Below the pieces are notes generated by a model, which searched no databases, was not told where the DNA came from, and worked only from the letters and a program-made list of their open reading frames with translations. This document shows, piece by piece, positions 53,440 through 64,000 of a stretch of 64,000 nt of DNA; within the stretch, counting starts at the first letter, position 1, and every line of letters starts with the position of its first letter. Origin of the DNA: Doryteuthis pealeii (lineage: Eukaryota; Mollusca; Cephalopoda; Myopsida; Loliginidae); contig CM042143.1 of NCBI GenBank assembly GCA_023376005.1, positions 80,379,381 to 80,443,380 on the forward strand, read 5' to 3'. A program made the position numbers and the translations under genes.

Positions 53440-54050
53440 TATACGAATGAAAGTGGGATTGATGTCCGCTCCTATGTCAATTCATAAACAAGGTATTTAA
53501 CGAAAAGGACAAAAGTGAGGATATTTTGTCTGATAGCAAATTTTGAAAAGCAAACACACTCATATTTTTTCCTGGTAGATTGGCGCAACATAATCTTTCG
53601 AAGAAGCAATGCTTTATATGGTTCCGTGTAACTAAACATAAATATTGACCAATTTACTCCTGCCCAGAAGAGGCACAACTGATAGTTCAGCAATGAAGAA
53701 TACGTGCTTGAGCAAACGTTAATCTGGTGTGGGCATCACGAAATTTATCTTTTTTATCTCAGAGCCAGGTCAGTCTGGTAACAAAGAGATAAAAAAAGAG
53801 GAAGAACACAACTTTAAGAAATGTTAATGTATTGTATGGGGGGGGGGACAAAAGAGATAAAATGTTTTAACTAGATCGGCAAGAAGAAAGGGTGAAAAAT
53901 AAAACAGAGCATTAGGAGTTACTCGGACATAAACTAAGATATGTCAAGTTCTCGATAACACAAGAATGTCAGCAATTAGCATTTTTCAATATTCTCCCAC
54001 TTTCTCTTTCTCCAACAGAGATTGAAAAATACAAAAGACGGGGGAAAATA
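53440..54050. other. No gene recognised
   Basis: AT-rich; G10 run at 53841. Confidence 0.5.
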
Positions 54051-54051
54051 T

Positions 54052-54055
<4 letters not shown>

Positions 54056-54091
<36 letters not shown>

Positions 54092-54101
54092 ATATTGATC
54101 T

Positions 54102-54146
<45 letters not shown>
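54056..54146. repeat. (AT)n arrays
   Basis: AT broken by TTTATA and GATCTA. Confidence 0.95.
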
Positions 54147-54148
<2 letters not shown>

Positions 54149-54384
54149 CGGGTTAGCTCAGTCGGTAGAGCGTTTAGCTAGAAACCAGAAGGTTCCTAAT
54201 TTGATGACCCTCGCCAACTCAGCGTATGAGTAGCACAGGGATCTGTGCGGTAAAGTAAGGAGCTGATGGTAGGTGTGGCGCTCCACACCAGACGCTAAAA
54301 TAATCTCCTTGGTCTAGCGCTAGTGAAAAGAGGATAGACTCCTCGCTATATGGATTATACCGATATTAGGCTGCCCTGACGACT

Positions 54385-54387
<3 letters not shown>
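54147..54387 (+). mobile_element. SINE-A copy between AT arrays
   Basis: GGCCGGGTTAGCTCAGTCGG, GAGTAGCACAGGGATCTG, GCTGATGGTAGGTGTGG and TTGGTCTAGCGCTAGTG. Both ends touch (AT)n. Confidence 0.92.

Positions 54388-54436
<49 letters not shown>
54388..54436. repeat. (AT)n microsatellite
   Basis: AT array. Confidence 0.97.
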
Positions 54437-54439
<3 letters not shown>

Positions 54440-54544
54440 ACCTTTCATATAATTTCTGTGTTTCTCCATCTACTTACTCTCACTACTACTAGGCCGTTTA
54501 ACCACATTCCGTGCTTAAATAGAACCAGGAACGCACTCAATTAC

Positions 54545-54590
54545 ATCGGCCCCTGATGATGGCACTTCGGGGTGCTGAAAGTATTAGTGG
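54545..54590 (+). other. Hammerhead-like hairpin
   Basis: CTGATGA (54553) then TGGCAC-TTCGGG-GTGCT and GAAAG. Spacing fits the core, but the first stem II pair is U-U and no stem III or stem I is evident. Confidence 0.3.
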
Positions 54591-54650
54591 ACTAATCAAC
54601 TAAGAAATTGGTCAGAAAACTTGAAAAGACCGAAAAAAAGCTCTTAGTTG

Positions 54651-54652
<2 letters not shown>

Positions 54653-54694
<42 letters not shown>

Positions 54695-54706
54695 ATATAT
54701 ATATAT
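54653..54706. repeat. (AT)n microsatellite
   Basis: AT array with one phase break. Confidence 0.95.
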
Positions 54707-54709
54707 CGT

Positions 54710-55320
54710 GTTAGCATACCATTTATTCTAAGACTAAGACTAAGAATTAAATCTTAGTTCGATCTAACGGTTTATTCAACATTAAAACAATGATTAACAA
54801 GATAAACGTCCTTCCTGTATATAGGGTCAAGTTTAATAGCCCTACCAGTCTGATGGAGAGGGTATTCTAGCCAGTAGCGTAGCGTGCACCTTTGTCGTCC
54901 CTGGTTCATGGCCAATCTACAGCACAATAGTACTAGTTTAATTCCTGATTTACTAGAAGTGTTTGAAAAAAGACATAAGATGATATAATTGCATTTTTCT
55001 GAATTTGAGCTCTTTTTGCTTTTACAGAGGCAAACTCAGCAATAATATTACTTTTTTGCTTTTTACCCTTTCCCCCGCTTGTTTTGATTTGATATTAGTT
55101 GAAATAAAACAATCAAAACACAAACATTTACTAATCTACTTAGAAAACAAATCAAATGAAAAGTTATGTTCCGCAATGTTTTATATATATATATATAATT
55201 GCCATGGTCTTTTAAAATCATCATGATGTTCATATGATGACGTCATATCTGCTGTTGATATTTTTTTTTACCAATGGGACCCAAGCACTGCAATACCGAT
55301 CAAAATGTAGAGACAGAAAG
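54710..55320. other. No gene recognised
   Basis: AT-rich unique DNA. Confidence 0.5.
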
Positions 55321-55490
55321 AAATATTGATGATGAAGGAGAAAATGTGAGATGTTCAGAGGGAAGGGGGGGGGAAGCAAAGTAGGAGGGACGAATATGAA
55401 CAATGAAAGAAAGAAAAAGAAAAGAAAAACGAAGAGGAAGAAATACGGAAAGAAACAAGAGACTAGAGAAAAACATGAAACTTCAAAGAG

Positions 55491-55569
<79 letters not shown>

Positions 55570-55830
55570 CGTGAAAAAGTTTACAGTGCGTTTTTTACTC
55601 TTGTCTAGGGAATACACTGAATACACGGCTGAAAACAGGTTTTTCGCTGATAACTTTTGCACATATATAAGAGAAAAAAACAGCAAAAAGTAGGAGAAAA
55701 AGAAAGAAAATGATAAGAAAGAAAAAGAAACCGAGAGAAGAAGAAGAAAACTGGAATGTGGTGGGAGAAACAATAAGGGAATGAATAAGAATAAGAAAGA
55801 CCGAAAAAAAGATGAAAATGGCAAAAAAAT

Positions 55831-55884
<54 letters not shown>

Positions 55885-55935
55885 GAGAGAGAGACAGAAG
55901 ACAGAAGAAGTGAAGAAGAGACAGAAAGACAGACG
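55321..55935. repeat. Purine-rich tract with (GA)n
   Basis: GA 55497-55566 and 55834-55893. Long frames here are Arg-Glu or Ser-Leu repeats, not genes. Confidence 0.93.
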
Positions 55936-56151
55936 TGACGAAAAGAAATGAAGAAAAAAAAGATGCCCTATCTAATTCAACTGGATTTGAAAGCGAGATT
56001 TCACGGAGAATCAGGAAAGGTGAGAGTGGTGGGAGGATAAGGATAGAAAAAAAGAAATTATTAATTAAATTAAGTAATAAAAAGAGAAAGGGTGGGGATA
56101 TAATAATTACACGCACGTTCGCACGCAGACACACACACTAATATATAAAAA

Positions 56152-56378
56152 AGTCGACGGGGCGGCCTAAAGTCGGTATCAGCCAGGCAGCGAGGAAGTC
56201 TATCACCTTTTCAATAACGGTAGACCAAGGAGATTGTTTTGATGTCGGAGGTGGAGCGCCACACCTACCATCAGCTCCTCACTTTACCGCACAGATCCCT
56301 GTGCTACTCATACGCTGAGTTGGCGAGGGCCGGTATCGAACCCGGAACCTCGAGGTTCCTAGTCCGAGGCTCTACCGA

Positions 56379-56384
<6 letters not shown>
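56152..56384 (-). mobile_element. SINE-A copy
   Basis: GGGGCGGCCTAAAGTCGGTATC, GACCAAGGAGATTGTTTTG, GAGCGCCACACCTACCATCAG, GGGCCGGTATCGAACCCGG and GCTCTACCGACT. Confidence 0.92.

Positions 56385-56430
<46 letters not shown>
56384..56430. repeat. (AT)n microsatellite
   Basis: Begins at the SINE-A 5' end. Confidence 0.96.
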
Positions 56431-56433
<3 letters not shown>

Positions 56434-56890
56434 TAGGGAGAGAGACGTAGTAGGAGTTAGCGAGACGAGAACATGATAAGAACTGACTGAGAGTCGAAAT
56501 AGTCATCTTGTTTACCTTGTAACAACCAAGCATCGATTGAGTAAGTTAAACACAACACACGCGCTCTCTCTCTGTGTCTCTGTCTCTGTCTCTCTCACCT
56601 TACAACACGGAATGGGCACAGGTAATATTTATATTATCTATAGGCTAAAGAAAACATTTTCCCCAGTACAACTCACAAATATAAATGGGCGTAAAACAAA
56701 AATAACACACACACACACAGAGTATATAAGTGCGCTCGTAAAATAAATGTCTCTAACATAAATGCTCAATATAAACATTAAACAATAAACATGGTCGTAA
56801 GTCAAGTTTACAGATAATCAGCTTCTTTTCGTGTACGTATGTCGGAATAAGACACGCATGTATGTGTACTACTGTATATCATATCTTACA
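56431..56890. other. No gene recognised
   Basis: Short (CT)n and (CA)n. Confidence 0.5.
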
Positions 56891-56892
56891 TA

Positions 56893-57330
56893 TGAAGATT
56901 CTGGTCGACTGATTTTAACGTCATATCAACTTGTCAAGGGTTATCTTATGCCCTAGATGTTAGGGAATTGCATACATTGTACATCTATATTAACATTTTT
57001 TGTATAGTTTCTTAACTCTTTGTCTACTTTAAACCGTTGACAGCGCCTCTCGTACCACTGCGATTCAACCGTACAAAAACTGATAGTTAGTTCATTATAA
57101 TTGAGCAGAAGAACTTAGATTACAATAATAATAGGACTTTATTTCAATAGAATGAATTCTGAGGTAAATAGATAATGAACTTTGAAATATCCCATTACAC
57201 AGTTAAAATTACCAAGAAAATTTGGTACAGCTGTAGGGGAAATTTGGTAAGCAAAGTATTTATTTATTTATTTATTTTGCATACGGTTATATGATATTAA
57301 GTATTCCTATCCAATACAATCAACATATTT
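56893..57330 (+). mobile_element. Family D 5' part, split by family F
   Basis: GACTGATTTTAACGTCATATC, AGGGTTATCTTATGCCC, GTTAGGGAATTGCATAC, then the F MITE, then GGTTATATGATATTAAGTATTCC. Confidence 0.72.
57016..57256 (+). mobile_element. Family F MITE in family D
   Basis: CTCTTTGTCTAC end after TTAA (57012-57015), GTACAAAAACTGATAGTTAG, TTCTGAGGTAAATAGATA and GGTAAGCAAAG end; right TTAA decayed to TATT. Confidence 0.85.
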
Positions 57331-57585
57331 GTAATACTGTCAAAAAGTTTAACCGTGACTGATTTGACAAAAACAATCAAGAGACTCCGGAACTACTGAC
57401 TAAAAAGAGATCTGCACACTAAGTTATCCTGCTAATTTAAAAGGGAATCGATCACTGGGACTGGTGGTAAAGGCGCAACTACCGTAGCCACTAAACACGT
57501 TCAAGTGACAACACATGCGGGCATACGCACACATTGCGTTGATAGCAATACAAATCTTAATGCTAAAAAGTGTTATGTCCGCTAA

Positions 57586-57858
57586 TTACAAAGGCACGCT
57601 TAAAGAACCGGTTCCCGAAAAATCCACGTTAAGCTGCTATGTGCCCGCATACCTGACCTGTCACGAGGAAGCTAGTAGCTGTCCTCCACCCTGCGAATGT
57701 GATGTGAACTAATTTTTGTCTACCAATTCTTACAATATAAACCATGCTAAAGCCTTCTCCCCAAGACTTAATTGATGTACCTTGCCCCAATTTGAAATAC
57801 CCTGGTGTCGTGCCTGCTACTCTGCACTTAAATAGGTAACCGTTTAGCAACAGCAAGC

Positions 57859-57862
<4 letters not shown>
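57586..57862 (+). mobile_element. Degenerate 5S-derived SINE
   Basis: ACGCTTAAAGAACCGGTTCCCG and GTTAAGCTGC at 57597-57635, and GGTAACCGTTTAGCAACAGC near 57836-57855 resemble the first and last parts of the 5S head; the middle is enlarged and unrecognised. Confidence 0.4.

Positions 57863-57865
<3 letters not shown>

Positions 57866-57920
<55 letters not shown>
57866..57920. repeat. (GA)n microsatellite
   Basis: About 27 units. Confidence 0.96.
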
Positions 57921-57925
<5 letters not shown>

Positions 57926-58015
57926 ACTGGTTTAGAATGAATGAATGAAATAAAAAGTAGTTTGTTATTTCTTATAAGTTTAACATGATAAATTATTTAT
58001 TTATTTTCACATTAA

Positions 58016-58043
58016 ACTAACCCTAAACCCTAACCCTAAACCC
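58016..58043. repeat. Short telomere-like repeat
   Basis: AACCCTAAACCCTAACCCTA: a mix of CCCTAA and CCCTAAA units. Confidence 0.7.
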
Positions 58044-58169
58044 GTCTTCTTTTTTCCTAGTAGATCAATAAATAAATAAATAATTTATCAGTCAAGAGTG
58101 GTTCCCCTTTGATTATGTTAGACTTATAGGAAATAACCAAGTAGTTTCACAAAATAATTAATCAATGGA

Positions 58170-58318
58170 GCTCCAGCTATGGGTAAATAGTAGGGCAGAC
58201 TGGGATATTTAACCTTGGTTGAGCAACCAATTTAGGAGAAGGAAAACACAGACTAAAAATCTGTTAAACTCTGCTTAAGTAATTGACATCCTACTCATAC
58301 GGAAAGGATGGTAAATAT
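58170..58318 (+). mobile_element. SINE-B 3' part
   Basis: CCAGCTATGGGTAAATAGTAGG, AATTTAGGAGAAGGAAAAC, CTACTCATACGGAAAGG and TAAATATATA. Confidence 0.82.
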
Positions 58319-58329
58319 ATAAAAAGTAG

Positions 58330-59050
58330 TTTATTTATTTATTTATTTGTGTATAAAGCACGTAGTTTCTAAGATGTTTAACCCTTGGTATCACTAATAA
58401 ACATATGTCAAAACTCTCATTTACTCTAATGATTACAAACTAAATTCTGGTTGCAAAGAGAGGGGATATTAAACACGGTATAATCACAGTTGTACTTTAA
58501 CGTCGATATCATTTTAATCACTGCTCATTAACTTTACCCTCACTTCCCCAATCCCCGTTTAGCTTCAGTAATTAATTTTGCATTAACTAAATATCCCGGC
58601 AACGAGTGAAAATGTTGGTTAAACCCCAAATTTTCTCAAGTTTAACCTAAAATTTGTTTTGATAAGTTTTTATTCAGTCCAGGAAAAGTTCGTGAAGTTT
58701 GCAGTGCAGTCCATGGTCACTGTACTTTTATATTTTCGGTGGAAGAGTGGCGCAACCGATGATCCTTTAACTTGTTTACAGAAACTTTTGATTTCGGGAG
58801 TGTGAGTAGTTCGCCCTGTCCTCTATTGACAGATTTTAATCCGGTTGAGGGCGGTTTCTTGGACTACACAACGTGCACTGAAGAGGGTGCTGAAGCGTTC
58901 GGACTAACGTTTCAGTATTGAATCCTTGTTCCTTCTGCATTTTGCAGGAATATCTGGGTCTGGTACATAGGGGCCTTACACAGCTTCCAGAGCTTGGTAG
59001 AACACTCGCTAAGATCTGCACAGGGCTGAATTCTGTCAACAATATTTGGC
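58330..59050 (+). other. Low-repeat segment, weak exon-like part
   Basis: 58626-58684 is a repeat shared with 6449-6502. From 58736 complexity and GC rise. CTTCTGCATTTTGCAG (ends 58947) looks like a splice acceptor followed by an open frame encoding EYLGLVHRGLTQLPELGRTL and AKICTGLNSV. No donor was identified. Unproven. Confidence 0.25.
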
Positions 59051-59054
59051 TAAC

Positions 59055-59155
59055 ACGCATTCTACATTGTAATGGTTAGCAACCTAGTCTACTACTGAAA
59101 AGCGAGTTCAATCCTCGTTGGATGCTCTATATCTGGTGTCAAAACCTACCTATAG
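59055..59155 (+). mobile_element. SINE-C copy
   Basis: GCATTCTACATTGTAATGGTTA, GAAAAGCGAGTTCAATCC, TCGTTGGATGC and TGGTGTCAAAACCTACC. Confidence 0.8.
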
Positions 59156-59326
59156 GATAAATATTTTTCTCTGCATGTCACAGAGTTTTTCATTTGTAGA
59201 GGATCTAATAACCGACGGAATATTTTCTTTTTAAATGAGCAACATGGTTTTCCTAAATGCGCTTGATATAAATATCTCTTTTTTAAATAGTAGTTCCTAG
59301 ATCTTATTGTTCTCATAAAATCAGTC

Positions 59327-59385
59327 ATTGTTTATCAAAATGACTATTCGGCATTAAATGACTCGAAAGAGGGTTGAAAATAACT
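59327..59385 (+). mobile_element. 5S-SINE tail fragment
   Basis: TTGTTTATCAAAATGAC and TTCGGCATTAAATGACTCG; head missing. Confidence 0.65.
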
Positions 59386-59719
59386 ATCACTGCATCCCCC
59401 ACCTACACACCATGTGTTTTCACCGACTGGGTCAGCTTCTCAATCTACTCTGGCAATAGTCAGTTTTAGGTTTAATTCTACAGGATTCATCAGAGCTTGG
59501 TATAAAACTTATGTTGGTTGTCGGAATTTAACTGGAGGGTTGGGTCATATGATGTGTTGCTTATGCGATAATTGTTGCTTATGGAGATAATTCTGTCGAA
59601 TTGGCCGGTTGATGATTTTGTGAGTTTAGCAGTAATTTTCCATGAATCTAACACCAGAAAGGTGCACACCCTGTCCGGGTTTGTTGGACCAGTAAACCGT
59701 GTAGCATACACCGCTCACT

Positions 59720-60150
59720 TTCACACTGCTTTTGTTCGAAGAGTAAATCTTGCTAAGCGCAGTGATGTCCGTTTAGCTTTGCTCGCCAAGGAGAAGGGCC
59801 TAGGGATAAAACGGGACGCAAACAAAGTTCGTCTCACAATATTCCAATCGACAAGCCACGCCTGAAAACGTATTTCAAGAAGGGATACCCAACCTAACCA
59901 TAAAGACGAAAACAATACTAGACATTGCATGCTGGGACGTCTACACAATGCCGGTCAATTTCAGACTACTTTTGTTCGACGAGCAAATCTCGCCGAGCGC
60001 AGCGATGTCAAAATTTGGCTTTGCCAGTTCGTGCATAATCAGTAGGGAACGTCTTTGAGGGTCTATTTCTGTCCTTAGCGTCCAACATGGTACATACGTC
60101 CCAGCATGCAACATTTAGCATTGTTTTCGCCTTTATGGTTAGGCTTGGTA
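59720..60150. repeat. Foldback arms and a 48-bp direct repeat
   Basis: Arms CCAACCTAACCATAAAGACG .. GCATGCTGGGACGT (59890-59941) and their complement (60085-60150) enclose about 150 bp. TTTTGTTCGAAGAGTAAATC (59731) and TTTTGTTCGACGAGCAAATC (59968) are direct copies, the first outside and the second inside the arms. Family unknown. Confidence 0.65.
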
Positions 60151-60234
60151 CACATTCTTAAAATAGTTTTTCAGTCAACTGAATTGTTGGGAGACGAGCT
60201 TTGTTTGGATTCCGTACCCCTTTTTTTTTTCTAG

Positions 60235-60456
60235 GCCCGTCTCTTTGGGGAGCAGGTACAATACTGTCCTTAAATGATGCTGTCTGGACACTTACAGTGC
60301 TGTTGGAAGATGCAGTCATCTCTGGATCTACATCAGGCGAATATTTGCGCTGGGCCACCTACATGCAGGATCAAGACAGAAAACTGTCAGTGTTACCTTT
60401 CATCTGTCGTTTTCACCTCTTCCATCGCAACAGAGGGAATGTGGGATTGCTTTCAG
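60235..60456 (+). CDS. Candidate internal exon of unknown gene
   Basis: A polypyrimidine run (T10) and CTAG precede the block; CAG|GTATGTGAG, a good donor, follows. The 222 bases are open in one frame and start and end in the same phase, so the exon could be included without breaking a frame. It encodes PSLWGAGTILSLNDAVWTLT, VLLEDAVISGSTSGEYLRWA and TYMQDQDRKLSVLPFICRFH, normal complexity with a hydrophobic first part. GC is above the background and no repeat overlaps it. I do not recognise the protein. It could also be a fragment of a transposon gene. Confidence 0.4.
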
Positions 60457-60459
60457 GTA

Positions 60460-60755
60460 TGTGAGTGCGGTGTGTAAAGGATCAACTCCTAATCCAAGGG
60501 TTCGGGGTCATAGCCTAACAGGATGGGACTATGACAGTGGGTTCAATGGGTCGAATATTTCATATCGGAGAGCCCTCCTTGGCAGTCATCAACTAATATC
60601 AGAGTTTACCTTCCCTTCAAAGGTTTGTGCACTAGACAGCGGTTATTGACACTACAAAAAGGTTCATCCACCCATGACAGTTTATTTATTTTTCGTCCAG
60701 CTCATCAGGTGAGCTTGGTGGTGGAAATGAATGCAGTCGCTGATGATGATAATAA
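60460..60755. other. Low-repeat flank of candidate exon
   Basis: Ordinary complexity, probably intron if the exon is real. A GCTCA-TCAGG-TGAGC hairpin lies at 60701-60715. Confidence 0.35.
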
Positions 60756-60756
60756 T

Positions 60757-60955
60757 AAGTAAAGTAGGCGGAGTGGCCTCTTATCGGTATCTAGCTCTAG
60801 ACCAGGTAGATTGTTTTTTGCATCTAGGGTGGAGCATCAAACCTACCACTAGCTTCCCATTTTACCGCACAGATCCAAGCTGTGCTACTCATGCGCTGAG
60901 TTGGCATTGGCCGGTATCGAACCCGGAACTTTGTGGTTTCGAGGTGCATGCTATA
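60757..60955 (-). mobile_element. SINE-A copy
   Basis: AGTAAAGTAGGCGGAGTGGCC, AGCTCTAGACCAGGTAGATTG and GGCCGGTATCGAACCCGG. Central deletion. Confidence 0.88.
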
Positions 60956-61256
60956 ATAATAATAAAAATAAAATAATAATAATAATAATAATAGAGACAA
61001 CAGCATTGTTGTCACTCAAACTCCAGTGAAAGATCATCAACTAACGCTGGTGTGAAAAACTAATAATAATGATAACCATAATAATAATAATGATAAAGCT
61101 GCTGCTGATGATGATGATAAAAAGAGGAAGAATAAAATAATGGTTATTACTAATCAGCATCATTATCGATAGTAGTACCAATACTTTTACTTTTCATTTA
61201 CATCTCAAACATTATGTGTTGGTGATATTTTTTATCATTCATTTTGTTCTTTTCTA

Positions 61257-61300
<44 letters not shown>

Positions 61301-61320
61301 GTAGTAGTAGTAGTAGTAGT
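60950..61320. repeat. (AAT)n, (ATG)n and (ATT)n(AGT)n stretches
   Basis: AAT 60952-60991, ATG 61098-61120, ATT 61258-61301, AGT 61300-61320. Confidence 0.9.
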
Positions 61321-61324
61321 GCCA

Positions 61325-61515
61325 CGGTCAATTTTTATGCGGAGCAAAGCTTGTTTAAATTCAAATTTTTCCTTTTCCTAGAGTGGTTGCCAAACCAAGG
61401 CTGAAGAATTCAGTCTGTCCTACTATTTACTCATAGATCAGTGGTGTGGGGTTTAAATGGATCCATTCTTTTCCCAAGGGCATTATCGCGAGGTGAAACG
61501 CAAACAGCCTGGTCA
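61325..61515 (-). mobile_element. SINE-B fragment
   Basis: GGTCAATTTTTATGCGGAGC, CCTTTTCCTAGAGTGGTTGCC, ACTATTTACTCATAG, GGGCATTATCGCGAGGTG and AAACGCAAACAGCC. Confidence 0.82.
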
Positions 61516-61669
61516 GGCCGAGTAATAATAGTATTCGTGGTGTTAACAGCATTATAATTCTTTTTCTTCACAATTCTAATCCACTTTGTATAAAATTAAT
61601 TTTTCTTTAAATAACTTGAGAGAACACGACGAAAGCATTTATCTATTAAAAATAGAGACGATACTTTTG

Positions 61670-61672
<3 letters not shown>

Positions 61673-61762
<90 letters not shown>

Positions 61763-61765
61763 TGT
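61673..61765. repeat. (AT)n(GA)n
   Basis: AT 61673-61706, GA 61707-61763. Confidence 0.96.
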
Positions 61766-62195
61766 GACAGACAGACAGTCGCGAGATAACTTCGTGTTTA
61801 TGATACTAAATACATTCGTTAACGGTACTTGTCATGGGTGGGGGTAGCGTTTAAGGGTTGCACAACCAAGCAACGCCCATCTTATACCGGGGTCGTTAAG
61901 TACAGTAAATCTTTGAAGCAGATGCACAAATAATCTAAAACAGATCAACCTTCAGAGAAGTTAGAACTGAATTTGTTTAAAAAGGTTCTTTCACTGCATA
62001 ACAGCGTCCGTTGAAGTTATTAGTTATTTATTTTTCATTTTATATATTAATTTATTTCATTTTATTTTTTGAATTATGAGAACATGTGCATCCAGTGACT
62101 GATCTTCGGATTTGAAATCATAGCAATTTTGAATTAGGACATTCTTACTTGTAGTGCCCCCTTCCTCGTTCAGTCATTCTCTACCACCCTCTATC
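61766..62195. other. No gene recognised
   Basis: Ordinary unique DNA. Confidence 0.5.
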
Positions 62196-62196
62196 C

Positions 62197-62400
<204 letters not shown>

Positions 62401-62925
62401 GGATGAGAGAGAGTGAGAGATCTCGCAGGTTTATAAGGAATCTAGGTGACGTCTATTCACCACTTAATTAAGTGCAAATTGTTGTGGATATAAAACTGTT
62501 AAATACACGCGTTTTTTATTATTATTAAACCGTGTGTGTGTGTTTGTGTGCGTGTGTGTGTGCGTGCGTGTGTACTTGTCCATATCAACATACTAATGAA
62601 ATATCTACGATAATGTTCCTTAGGATTATATAGAAATGTAGTGATATTTACATTCACCATCCAGATATGAGTAAGTTTCACTTATTCCTTTCATTTGTTT
62701 AATTCTTTTTTTTTTTTTTTCCTTCAATTTTTAGATTTTCTTACTGAACAGTTATATTTTAAAATTACGTACTCAACTAGCTACAATTCACACAGCGAGA
62801 GTACTTTAGTCTTTCCCTACCCCAGTAAGATTATGTTGACTTTCTGTAGATTGCCGATGCGTACAATTCTTGACTTGTGTATAACTATTCCGTTATAAAT
62901 AAATAAATAAATAAATAATTGAAAC
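62401..62925. other. No gene recognised
   Basis: GT-rich 62530-62572; T-run 62706-62720. Confidence 0.5.
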
Positions 62926-62931
62926 TTATTC

Positions 62932-63025
62932 TTAGGCGTCCTATCGTAGTGTAATGGTTAGCAAGTTAGTCTCGCAGATCCATTATTACTGAAAAGTGAG
63001 TTCGATCTTCGCTGGAGGCCCCATA
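62932..63025 (+). mobile_element. SINE-C copy
   Basis: TAGGCGTCCTATCGTAGTG, TAATGGTTAGCAAG, GAGTTCGATCTTCGCTGG and GGCCCC. Confidence 0.8.
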
Positions 63026-63816
63026 AAAAAATCCTCACGTTAATCCGACCTGGTGGGAGGTCAGGAATATTTTTTTTCCTTCTTATTTGATTCAAGGGAT
63101 GGTTAATTCAATTATGACAATTCTATATATTTATTTGTACATTAATACAGAAATAACGGAAATTTTATTTTATTGTGCTATTCTGGATAAGCACCTATAT
63201 AACCCGACGCCGAGAAGTAATTGTTCAAGCCAGCCGGTACTTTTTACACGCATCTTACTGTTGTCCGGACCAACTCATGAATGATAAGACACGAACAATA
63301 CACTGAAACTTACACATCGAAATAAATAAAGAGTTTAAATAATCAGACTTCTTTTTTTCTTCTTCTCCTTTCCAAATATTTCATGTTCTCTTTATTTATT
63401 TCCTTTCCACTTCTTCATAAAATAAGGAAAAGAAAAAAGTTTGTAATTTACGCATGCATCCAGGTACATATCAACAACAAGCAGTCGATGAAGCAGCAGG
63501 GTGGGGATCAAGAGAAAGCCAGAAGGAAGATGAGAACACTAAAATAAACATTAATAACAAAGAATTATAAACAGGCCAATCTAAAATTAATATAAGAGAA
63601 AGAGGGTGAGAAAGTTGAATAGAGAGAAGGAAAGAAAGTGGAGTATAGGGTTAGCCGGGTAGAAGTGGGGACTAGGGTGAATTCCTAATGAAAACTAACA
63701 AATACATAGATAGCATTATGTAAGGATTCATATATCCAAGGATGGAAATGTATTAAGAAATAAGGATGAAAAACAATTTATTTAAGAAAAAAAAATGAAA
63801 ATAAAAGATGAGACGA

Positions 63817-63878
<62 letters not shown>

Positions 63879-64000
63879 AAAGGGAAGAGTGAATAAAAAG
63901 AGAACATGTGAAAGAAAAAAAAACAAAGGAGAAAAAGATTGAATGGAAAAAAAACCCAGAAAACTAAAAAAGTAAAAAAGAAAGAGAAAAAAGAAAGAAA
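63026..64000. repeat. AT-rich then purine-rich end of window
   Basis: No gene recognised. (GA)n 63820-63875; A-rich DNA to the end. Confidence 0.6.

Noticed and set aside
55351..56134. Arg-Glu-rich and Ser-Leu-rich frames up to 179 codons
   Set aside because: Products of the (GA)n arrays and purine bias, not genes.
57515..57712. Small Cys-containing frame with a hydrophobic start, like a secreted peptide
   Set aside because: It overlaps a degenerate 5S-SINE and has no supporting evidence.
60700..60760. CTGATGAG..GACGAAAA on the minus strand as a fourth hammerhead
   Set aside because: Stem II and stem III do not pair and the pair next to the cut would be C-A; likely chance overlap with a short palindrome.

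Overview
This 64 kb window reads as intergenic or intronic DNA of an animal nuclear genome. It is AT-rich and full of long (AT)n, (GA)n, (GT)n and (GAA)n microsatellites. It holds tRNA-derived and 5S rRNA-derived SINEs, small DNA transposons with clear target duplications, and LINE 3' ends. I found no complete protein-coding gene, no tRNA or rRNA gene, no operon and no CRISPR array. The repeat style suggests a lophotrochozoan, most likely a mollusc and possibly a cephalopod; that is inference from texture, not from a diagnostic gene. The only coding-like signals are three decayed LINE C-terminal fragments and one isolated exon-like block (60235-60456) with splice-site-like borders.

The most interesting content is three hammerhead ribozymes. 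One (7140-7185) lies in a short element with a tRNA-like promoter. Two (14831-14871 and 34008-34049) lie at the centres of two copies of one palindromic element. The two copies differ by a compensating base-pair change in ribozyme stem II, and the first is flanked by a perfect 13-bp direct repeat, so it looks like an inserted mobile unit. Their architecture (type I, very short stem III with a self-complementary loop) fits the minimal hammerheads known from Penelope-like elements and animal retrozymes. Several other palindromes (24.5, 25.3, 31.8, 43.4, 54.5 kb) carry looser versions of the same core.

I named repeat families by letter from copies found within the window. SINE-A: tRNA-derived, about 220-260 bp, ends in TCGGTATCAGCC-like sequence when read in antisense. 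SINE-B: tRNA-derived, about 260 bp, 3' end runs into (TA)n. SINE-C: short tRNA-derived, about 100-120 bp. 5S-SINE: 5S rRNA head. D: about 300 bp, ends in CCCAGGACA, often in inverted halves. F and G: TTAA-flanked MITEs. H: GC-rich element with UUCG-loop hairpins. J, K, L, M: smaller families. There are also two hAT MITEs with 8-bp duplications, two large TA-flanked mariner-type MITEs, and a probable Helitron at 44279-44926.

Layout: 0-9 kb microsatellites, SINE-C, D and the first ribozyme element; 9-19 kb AT-rich with hAT, LINE, mariner MITEs and the second ribozyme; 19.4-20.7 kb purine minisatellite; 21-33 kb SINEs, D and MITEs; 33-35 kb the third ribozyme and MITEs; 35-49 kb SINE-B clusters, H, Helitron; 49-57 kb GAA duplication, SINE-A cluster; 57-61 kb the least repetitive part with exon-like sequence; 61-64 kb microsatellites. 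The nested insertions (A in B, D in B, B in D, B in mariner, F in D) give a relative order of activity.
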